Positions 56,298-64,000 of a stretch of DNA of 64,000 nt are shown here, piece after piece; the first letter of the stretch is position 1; every line of letters starts with the position of its first letter. This DNA comes from Zygnema cylindricum (taxonomy: Eukaryota > Streptophyta > Zygnematophyceae > Zygnematales > Zygnemataceae), in assembly GCA_037447655.1 (NCBI GenBank), contig JBBHKE010003217.1, positions 47,544 to 111,543 on the forward strand, given 5' to 3'. Under the pieces are notes generated by a model. It was not told the DNA's origin, made no database searches, and saw only the letters and a program-made list of their open reading frames with translations. The translations under genes were made by a program, and so were the position numbers.

Positions 56298-57814
56298 AGG
56301 TTTAGTAAACCTTCTCAGCGTGCCACAAATTCAGCGAGCAGGCTGCAGCGTTCTTCCGTACGGAGACTCTACAATAAGAATTGTACGACCAGATGGTGTA
56401 CAAATAGGCGAAGGTGAAGTGACGGAATTTATGCACAGTCATTTAATATGGCGTCGGCCTAAATCTCCCCCAAATTCCGTCGGTATTTTTTCGCAAATCT
56501 CTGAATTAAAAGAAGATTTAACTTTGTGGCACCACCGGATGTGTCACACATCCGAGGCGAGTTTACGACGGATGATTAAAAATGGGAGTGTAAGGGGATT
56601 AGACTTTGCCTCGGGAGAGAAAATTAATGGATGTGAGGGGTGTAGTAAGGGGAGACAAATCCGAAAGCCACATCCGGCTAAGGATCCAATGCATCGATCT
56701 AAGCATCCGCTTGATCTTGTGCATATTGATTTATGTGGGGACGTTAAACCGGAAACGATTGGTGGAAACAAATATATTTTGGTGGTGGTGGAGGACTTCT
56801 CTCGCTTCACATGGGTAATATTACTAAAACACAAATCCGAAGCATTTTTACGTTTTCAAGAGTGGCATGTGATTGTCGAAAGGCAATGTGAGAGAAAGTT
56901 AAAATCCATTAGATCGGACAATGGAGGGGAATTTCTTGCTTATGATCCCTATTGCAAAGAGTGGGGAATTTCTCACCAATATACCGCATCTTACTCACCG
57001 GAATCAAATGGTATTGTGGAGAGAAAGAACCGCACTCTTCAAGAGATGGTACGATCCATGCTACACGGATCCAGGAGGAGTATTCATTTATGGGGTGATG
57101 CGATTTTGACAGCGAATTATATTTGCAATCGGAGGATTACATCGGTTTCGGGTGATAAAACTCCATACGAATTGTGGAATGGACGGAAACCTACTCTTCA
57201 CCACATTCAGATTTGGGGATGCCGTGCATCGGTTTATATTCAAGCACAAAAGAGAAAGGGTAAGTTTGCATCGAGGAGTTGGAGTGGTTATTTCGTTGGA
57301 TATAGTGACAAAGGGAGTCTTTATCGAGTTTTTGATCCGTTTCGCAATATTGTTGAGGAATCGAGGAATGTGGATTTTCACGAGGATTTATTATCCAAAA
57401 TCTCTCGATCGGCTAACAACACTCAAATCTTGATTTTCATGAGGAATTTGATATTGGTGACCTTAATGACATTGAAGATTGGATTCGGAAATTGATCTGG
57501 AATCCACCTCCAATGTTAAGAGGGGGAAAGGTAAAATTGTGGAAAAAGTAAATTTTATAAACATTGGTGGGGATTCACGAAGCAAAAATTCCCGAATGTC
57601 TTCGGACACGAGGAAATCTTCGTCTTCTAAATCAAGTGGACTAACTATCATTGAGAAGGAACCAGCATTGAAGGAGAAAGAATTTGAGCCGAGAAGAAGT
57701 ATGCGTGAAAATAGGGGAAAGAAACCGGCTCGTCTTTCTTTTGACGGTAAGGGAAATATTGAAAATTCATATTATTACATTTCAGCGGCTAAGGAGGAAG
57801 ATTTCCTCTTATAG
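56272..57814 (+). pseudogene. Element B integrase and linker
   Basis: The frame from 56272 has the zinc-finger region (LWHHRMCHTSE, CEGCSKGRQIRKPH) and the catalytic residues in DLVHIDLCGDV, IRSDNGGEF and NGIVERKNRT. WSGYFVGYSDKGSLYRVFDP follows as in other copia integrases. A frameshift near 57470 leads to the linker with RRSMRENRGKKPARLSF, then a TAG at 57812. Integrase would join element DNA to the genome. Confidence 0.85.
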
Positions 57815-59362
57815 CAATCATTATGCAATAATATGTTGTGCGATCCGCAATCGTATATGAAAGCACGAAAATCATGCAATTGGGAAGAGTATTGGAAACC
57901 GGCGTGGGAAAGAGAACTTCAATCTATTATCGACAACCGAACATTTGAGGAGGTAAGCTTACCAGAATGGTAAAAAGGCTATTGATGCGAAGTGGATTTT
58001 CAAAACTAAAACTGGTGCATCGGGGGAAATAGTAAAACATAAGGCTCGACTAGTTTGCAAGGGCTTTCAACAAAGGGAAGGAGTAGATTGTACGGAGACA
58101 TATGCACCGGTAGTGAAGTTTGATTCGTTGAGGATGATTATTGTTATTGCCGCCGCCAGCAAGAAGCACATTCACCAAATGGACGTAGAGACGACGTTCT
58201 TGAATGGTGATTTAGACGAGGGGGTTTATATGAAGGTTCTGAAAAGAGTAATGTAAAACGAGGGGAAGGTATGGCGGCTGCGAATGTCCTTGCACGGACT
58301 AAAGCAAGCACCAAGAACTTGGTAGTTATGATTACACAAGGTCCTTATCGAATATGGATTTCTACGAACATTTTTTAACTTTAGAGTTTATGTAAAAGGT
58401 GAGGGGGAGGATTAAATCATATTTTGTGTCTACGTGGATGATTTTTTGATGATAAATGACAAGTTGACGCGAATCGCGGAATTGAAAGAGTACCTGCGAC
58501 TACATTTTAAGGTCACAGATTGGGGGTAGTACGATATATTTTTGGAGTGGAAGTTTTAAGGAACGATAATGGGGATTATAAATTGTCCCAAGCGCAATAT
58601 TGCAAAGAAGTATTTACAAAATTTGTTATGTTGGATTCTAAACCGGTTTTAACACCACAAGATTCCAAACAACAATATCACAATTTTGAGGAGGAGGAAA
58701 CTGTCCACGTGCCCTATTGTGAGGCCGTTGGAAGTTTGATGTATTTAATTGTGGCCACGCGACCGAATATTTCAACCGCAGTTTCTATCGTGAGCCGATT
58801 TTGTTAGGCTCCTAAAAAGATTCATTGGGAGGTTGTGAAGAGAATCTTTCGTCTTTCGTTACCTAACAGGTAAAACTGAGATTATATTATTATTTCGATT
58901 TAGACATGAGACTTTGGATTGCGTGGGATATTGTGACACAGACTGGGGCGGCGACTTCGATACAGGAAAGTCAATGTCCGGTTATGCATTTGTTTTTGGC
59001 GGCGCCGCAATTTCTTGGAGCTCACGTCTTCAGCCGACCGTCGCACTAAGCTCAACTGAAGCAGAGTATATGGCTGCGTGTCATACGTTTAAAGCGTCGA
59101 TTGGATCAAGGAGTTACTTGGGGAATTGGGGATTTCTATTGGCTGAATGAAAATATTTTTTGACACTATAAGTTCGATGGCGTTGGTCAAGACTCCTGTC
59201 TTCCACAAAAGGACAAAGCACATACGGATTCAGTGGCATTTTGTCTGTTATTTGGTCGCTGCAAAGGAGGTTGAATTTTTGTACGTTACGACGTTGGAGG
59301 AAGCCGCGGATACGTTGACGAAAGCTGCGGCTCATGAAGTACTTTTAAGTGGAAGACCTTAA
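57815..59362 (+). pseudogene. Element B reverse transcriptase and RNase H, heavily decayed
   Basis: Fragments in shifting frames: AKWIFKTKTGASGEIVKHKA, KGFQQREGVD, MSLHGLKQAPRTW, then VYVDDFLM around 58430, VRYIFGVEVLRND from 58520, and LSQAQYCKEVF. RNase H has CDTDWGGDFDTGKSMSGYAF and LSSTEAEYMAACH. It ends near EVLLSGRP-TAA at 59362. Stops include TAG, TAA and TGA. Confidence 0.8.
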
Positions 59363-59401
59363 TTAGGCTTGGTGTAATGATTACTATTTTGAGAGGGGAA
59401 T

Positions 59402-59512
59402 TGTTTGAGTCAAAATTGTAATCGGTGGTCGCAACATATCGCGCGACCGAAAAGTTCGTCTTTTGTTGCCAAGCGTGTGGTCTTGTTTTTGTCTTAATAT
59501 GTTTTGTAGTTT
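59402..59512 (+). repeat. 3' LTR of element B, first 111 bp
   Basis: TGTTTGAGTCAAAATTGTAAT, then GCGCGACCGAAAAGTTCGTC, as in the 5' LTR. Interrupted at 59512. Confidence 0.85.
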
Positions 59513-60330
59513 TGTTGAAATTATTAGTTTTATCTGGTATTTTCTAGTTCTAAATTTAGTACAAATAGAAAAAACAAAAAGGCGGACAGCCTGCCTCCAC
59601 CTCCTCTCTCTACCATCCATACTTGTCGTAGTCACTAAGGGATAGAGAGGGTGGCTAAGCCATGGCTGTCCTAGCTTAAGCAGGCAGGGCTAAAGAGTGA
59701 CTTATGTCACTCTCAACAAAAGGTGGAGTTCGGCAGGACTCGAACCTCCGACCGGCAGAGTGCGGCGTAGCCATTAGCTCTAGCCAGTCTGTCCTAGAAT
59801 TCCGTTAGGATACATTAGGTTTGATATATATTTAAACAGTGTTACGACCATAAATTCGATTAAGGGAATGACGAACGAAGGAACATAGAACCAAGTATTA
59901 TATAGTGGGAAAATTATCTCTCACAAAAACAAATGAATTCGGACATTTGTTTCGACGGCGTACATTTAATGTCAGATTTAGTTCGACGGCGTATATCACT
60001 ACCGAGATCGCGAAATGGTCACTTTGGCGTTTATGGACGTGGCATGACGTGGCCCCACACGGAGGGATGATATTTGGTAGCAGGAATTCCGGCTAACATA
60101 AGGACAAGTTAAAAGTGGACACACGTCCACTTAATGGCGTTGCCGTACATAGGCCGTATAGAAAGTACATCAACCATAGTAGTTTTATGTACCCTACAGT
60201 GATCTGATTCGTTCGTACTTCAATAGATAGGGGTTGTGAGAGGGATTCAGGACTTAGAGAATTTGGTAGATAGGTACCTCTATCCCTTTGAGAATTTGTA
60301 TAAACTTGACGTTTTTGCAGACTTATAACT
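59513..60330 (+). repeat. Partial LTR of the A/E family, inserted in element B and cut by element C
   Basis: Starts TGTTGAAATTATTAG with GGTATTTTCTAG, as at 4291 and 1771, and holds the GTACCTCTATCCCTTTGAGA leader at about 60276. It breaks at TATAACT, where A and E LTRs continue CATAACTTACT. A TAGCCATGGCTG block is shared with 4395. Confidence 0.75.
59730..59795 (-). other. tRNA-like A-box/B-box sequence antisense within LTR
   Basis: The minus strand has TGGCTAGAGCTAATGG (59786-59771) and GGTTCGAGTCC (59746-59736), a perfect pol III B box. The T-arm pairs at 4 of 5 positions, but the acceptor stem does not form, so it is tRNA-like or a SINE head, not a functional tRNA gene. Confidence 0.55.
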
Positions 60331-61599
60331 TGTTGTTTTGAAATGTTAGTTTCGTGCGTACGCGACATTTTGTTCGCACGCGACGTTTCGTGCGTATGTT
60401 ATTACCGGAAGTAATGTGGTTATACAAATGAAGGTTCGAATGGATTTGTGGATTGCGGGAGTAAATGTATGAGTAAAATTAAAGGGACGTGATGGAGTAA
60501 TTGAGTGGCGCGGAATGCGTTATGAAATGGACGGTGAATTGCGACGTGATCCGACGTAAAATATTCGAAGAGATTGAAATGGTACGTCACACGTATGAAA
60601 CATAATGCGACAGGTGGCATTTATGGAAAAGGACACGACGGTACAAAGAATCCTATTTTACAAGAGTACTTAAAATTGGTAAGCGTAATTTATGGCGAAG
60701 TACTTAATTGCGGTACGGACAAATTTGGATGGTTTAACGTCGTTTCGTCAAGTGGAATTTGGGATTACGTGGCGCGACATCGAGGGTGCCAAACAAGAGC
60801 GACGGACGGCGGACAAAGGCCGCCGGTATTTTTTCAAGTAGTGGTGACGCGAATTCGCGTCAATTGCACTTTATATATTTTTGGACGGCTCGGATTGTTT
60901 TACGAGATTCGTGGAGTCTTGTTGACTTAAACGCAATGACTCAGCATTCGATTTTGTTGTCGGTGAAAATATTTGGTTAAACATTGTTTTGTCTTTTTGT
61001 GAATTAGTTATTAGTGTACTTTTACTCATTTTGACATACCTTGAAGTATTCGGGTATATTAACATTAATTGAGGTAGCTGGTAGATAGCGTACGGCTGGT
61101 ATGCCTCCGTACGTTTAGTAGTGAGCTCTAGTTTATATTTGTGGACTTAGTCATTTTAAGACATAAGAACTTTCTGTACCAAAAATTGTTTATGGTCATT
61201 TTTGGTAATTTTGCCTGAGTATTGCTCTCAGATCTATGGCAAAATTATATGAAATTTTGCATGTATGTTACTCCTTGTATTGTTTACAGTGCTACAGAAT
61301 TTCAGGCCTATTGTGTTCCTGTTCTGTGTTTTACTTCATTGTGAAGCTGGCCGGTTTTATCAAAGTTCTGGCAGACTGTTTTTCTGCAACTTTGACCAGA
61401 TGATGTGATCACTCTGTTTATTATTTTTTGTCTGAAACTTTATGATGTTATTTTGCAGCCTAGAAAATATCTGTGTTTGCAGTTTCAGCTTGTTTTGATA
61501 TTTCTGTAGAATTCTGTGTTGATTCAAAGTAGGCTGTTTTTGGGTAGTCTGTGGTGCTTCCGAGGGTAAATCCATGGCTGAAAATGGCTATGGACAACA
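60331..61599 (+). repeat. 5' LTR of element C
   Basis: 1,269 bp, TGTTGTTTTGAAATG to TGGCTATGGACAACA, aligning to 18333-19557 throughout (GAGGTAGCTG, CGTACGGCTGGTATGCCTCC, GGTGCTTCCGAGGGTA). Its last 26 bp contain the gag start codon (61574). Confidence 0.9.
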
Positions 61600-62779
61600 G
61601 GTTATGGGCCCACGCCCATGGCTACCCATATTGGATGAATCGTACTTACCCATATTTGATGGAACTGAATATTATTGTTGGAGGAGTATTATGGAGAGCT
61701 ACTTCAAGTTGAGGGAGCTTATGGATGTGGTGGATGGGACATGTGTCGAAACGTCGGTTGAATGGGAGGAGAAAAACCTGGAGTGCTTGAGGATTATCAA
61801 GCTATCTATGACTAAGGAATTTGTAATGATGTACCTTGATGTGAAGAGTGCAGCTGAATTGTGGAAGTGTTTAGAATGCACTTATTAGGGTGCCCACCTT
61901 TAATGGATCTGGGTTCATCTATTGGGAAGCCATGATAATGGGAGCCTTGTGCAAAAAACGATACTGGGGTATCGTCAATGGACAAGTGAAATGTCCACCT
62001 TCGGGAACTTCACCACGATTTGGAGGAGTAAGGTTTCCTGCAACAACGGCTGCCTCAGCGGAAGAGGCAGAGGATGGGGATAGCCGTGTGTTCGGAAAGG
62101 GGAAAGGGAAGGAGACACCTCTCACTCCTATTGCCACGGTACTTGGAGCGGCGACCGTGAATACCGTAGAGAACGATACTCAAATGTGGGAGGATGTAAA
62201 CATGGCTGCCAAGAACTTCATTCTGAGGCACCTCACTCAAGCTTTGGCCGCTCTTATCTTCACATTTACAAGGCTGAGGAGTTGTGGGTGAGTTTGGTGG
62301 AGATTTATAGAGCTGGAACTATTTAGGAGCTCCAGTTGGCTGAGCAAAAGCTAGTGAGTTACACTTACAAAAGAGGAAAGATGTTAAATTACTGTAATGA
62401 ACATTTTTGTTTGTATATGGAGATGGAAAGTGCTAAGTGGACAAGTACAATAAAAATGAAAGTTAACACTCTTATCATGAAGTTACCAGATGAGTTCGAG
62501 AACATAGTGTATCGAGTAGAAGAAATGCCTGATAGTTCATGCAAATGGAACATAGTGGTCAGGATGATACTTGTGCATGAAAACACAATGGAGATTAGGA
62601 GAGGAGGAAAGAGTATTCAAGCTCTAGCAGTAGGAGGGGACCGATGGGGGAAGGACTCAAAGAAACCATACAAACGGGAAAGAGATCATTCTAGAGGACC
62701 GAGGCCCCCAAAGGGTCTTTGTCATTTTTGCAAAAAGCCGGACACTTCATCGCAGTTTGTGTCAAGATATCGGAGCTGA
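61574..62779 (+). pseudogene. Element C gag, with duplicated N-terminal domain
   Basis: Begins MAENGYGQQVMGPRPWLPIL, with LPIFDGTEYYCWRSIMESYF, and stops at 61886. A second gag start-like block follows at once (RVPTFNGSGFIYW, 61890), homologous to the first gag block of A and E. So two N-terminal modules are joined. Later parts match element A (LAEQKLVSYTYKRGKMLNYC; KLPDEFENIVYR), with a TAG at 62324 and a 1-nt loss in the knuckle CHFCKKP. Non-functional as read. Confidence 0.85.
61600..61612 (+). other. Primer-binding site of element C (internal initiator-tRNA type)
   Basis: GGTTATGGGCCCA right after the LTR, complementary to the initiator-tRNA(Met) anticodon arm. It lies within the gag reading frame (codons for Val-Met-Gly-Pro). 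Confidence 0.8.
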
Positions 62780-64000
62780 GGCTCCAAGAGAACCGTGGAG
62801 GGGGTATTCCAGAGGGAAGAAAAAGGCACTTGTGGTTACATAATTGACAGGAGAAACAGAGGATGAGTCCTCTGAGGAGGATGGGGAGCTTCTTCTTAAC
62901 GAGAGTCTAGAGGAGAAGGAGATCCCTCGGAGATAGAAATGTGCCCTTGGAGCAATTCGGGAAGCTACACAGGAAGGATGGATCATCGACTTAGGTGTAT
63001 CCATGCATATGTGTGGTGATAAGGAACTATTCACTAAGATAAAAAGATCCCTACTGTAGAAATTGATTATGGGGATGGGAGAGTGGATACTACAGATCAA
63101 GTGGGATCAATGGATCTGAAAGTCTTAGTGGAGGGTAAGACTTCTATACTTACATTCTCAGATGTACTCTACATTCCTCAGCTGAGTAAAAATCTTGTCT
63201 CTCCGTCTGTGTTAGATGACAAAGAGTTTGATACCTTCACTAGAAAGGGAGTCTTTACAGCTAAGTATGGGGATGAAGTTTACTTCACGGCAGATAAGGG
63301 TAGCCAAGGAATGTTTAGGCTTAACCTCAGTAATGAAAATAAGAATGCTTACTATGTTGGTGTTCTTAAGTTGATGATTTGGCATAAGCGGTTGGGACAG
63401 GTGCATTTTGATAGGTTGAGGGAAATGAAAAAGCTTGGGGTAGTAGAAGGCATTTAGTTTGGGGATAATGAAATGATGGATGATTGTCGTGGTTGTGCTC
63501 AATGCAAGGCTCATAAACTTCCCTTTCTCAAAGCCGCCACATATAGAGGTGAGAAAGTTTTAGATTTGGTCCATACAGATATTTGGGGACCTGCAAAAGT
63601 ACCTTCGGTTGGAGGAAAGAGGTTTATGATGACAATAACCGATGACTGGTCAAGATACTCTAGAGTCTACTTTCTAAAAAAAAGTCTGAAGCATCAACTT
63701 ACTCCAAAGAATATAAAGCTTGGAGTGAGAAGTTGCATAAAACCCCCATTAAGAGGATAAGGAGTGATAATGGGGGGGAATATACCTCTAACGAGTTTGA
63801 GGAATATCTGAGAAATGAGGGAGTGCAGCACCAGAAAACTGTACCATATTACCTGGAACAAAATGGGGTAGCTGAGAGGTTGAATCAAACACTAGGAGAT
63901 AATGTATGCAGTATGTTGGCCGACTATAATATAAGAAAGAGATTTTGGGCAGAAGCAATGAACTGTGCCAACTACATTAAGAATAAGTCCTTACCTCAGC
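62780..64000 (+). pseudogene. Element C protease and integrase start, truncated by window
   Basis: Homologous to element A from 23950 on. WIIDLGVSMHMCGD is the protease site (DLG in place of D(S/T)G). TAA at 62841 and TAG at 62934 stand where A has Gln; there are frameshifts near 63040 and 63685 and a TAG at 63455. Integrase: HKRLGQVHFDRL, CRGCAQCKAHKLP, LVHTDIWGP, RSDNGGEYTS and NGVAERLNQT. Confidence 0.85.

Larger units (their letters stand above)
53655..59512 (+). mobile_element. Copia element B, decayed, 3' LTR interrupted
   Basis: 5' LTR 53655-54455, primer site 54458, gag from 54515, pol to 59362, polypurine tract 59391-59400 and 3' LTR from 59402, cut at 59512 by another LTR. It shows several stops and frameshifts and is most similar to element D. 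Confidence 0.9.
60331..64000 (+). mobile_element. Copia element C, runs off the window
   Basis: 5' LTR, primer site, gag, protease and the integrase start are present; the rest lies right of the window. Preceding TAACT (60326-60330) is the expected TSD. Same family as the solo LTR at 18328-19562. Confidence 0.9.

Noticed and set aside
59730-59795. Functional tRNA gene
   Set aside because: The B box is perfect and the T-arm mostly pairs, but the acceptor stem does not form and the sequence sits within an LTR.

Overview
This window looks like transposon-dominated nuclear DNA from a eukaryote, most likely the green-plant lineage (streptophyte alga or plant), although the sequence does not fix the species. 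The clues are one spliced, intron-rich host gene for a PCC13-62-type desiccation-related protein, several plant-like Ty1/copia retrotransposons, a plant-type initiator-tRNA(Met) primer site in one of them, and dense non-autonomous DNA transposons. There are no operons, Shine-Dalgarno sites, rRNA genes or CRISPR arrays.

Layout. 1-1771: minus-strand copia element E (gag, doubled primer site, LTR). 1785-4165: foldback element FB1 holding other repeats. 4286-5253: solo LTR with perfect TSD. 5713-6178: hAT-like MITE. 6716-7030: relic of a bacterial-type IS481 transposase. 7263-12556: minisatellite, then the five-exon desiccation-related gene on the minus strand (8693-12387, one in-frame TGA in exon 3) and its TATA box. 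14215-15363: a second, partial copy of the 3' end of that locus. 18328-19562: another solo LTR with perfect TSD. 19620-34385: an AT-rich array broken by copia element D (minus strand), itself broken by the nearly full-length copia element A (22064-28269). 34386-35410: GAT repeats and a 147-bp minisatellite. 35900-53600: a MITE and foldback graveyard with about 15 copies of one TA-flanked MITE family, palindromic foldback elements, two TTA/TAA-flanked Harbinger-like elements and several hAT-like elements, many nested; there is one 10-N assembly gap. 53655-64000: copia element B, whose 3' LTR is interrupted by an LTR that is interrupted by element C, which runs off the window.

How the parts relate. 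Only the desiccation-related locus is a candidate host gene. The copia elements fall in two groups: A, C and E have one CCHC zinc knuckle where that part is visible and a primer site complementary to the anticodon arm of initiator tRNA(Met), as in Drosophila copia; B and D have two knuckles, and B has an ordinary 3'-end initiator-tRNA site. No element has an uninterrupted gag-pol frame in the window. No autonomous partner was seen for the MITE, hAT-like, Harbinger-like or foldback elements, so they would depend on transposases encoded elsewhere.
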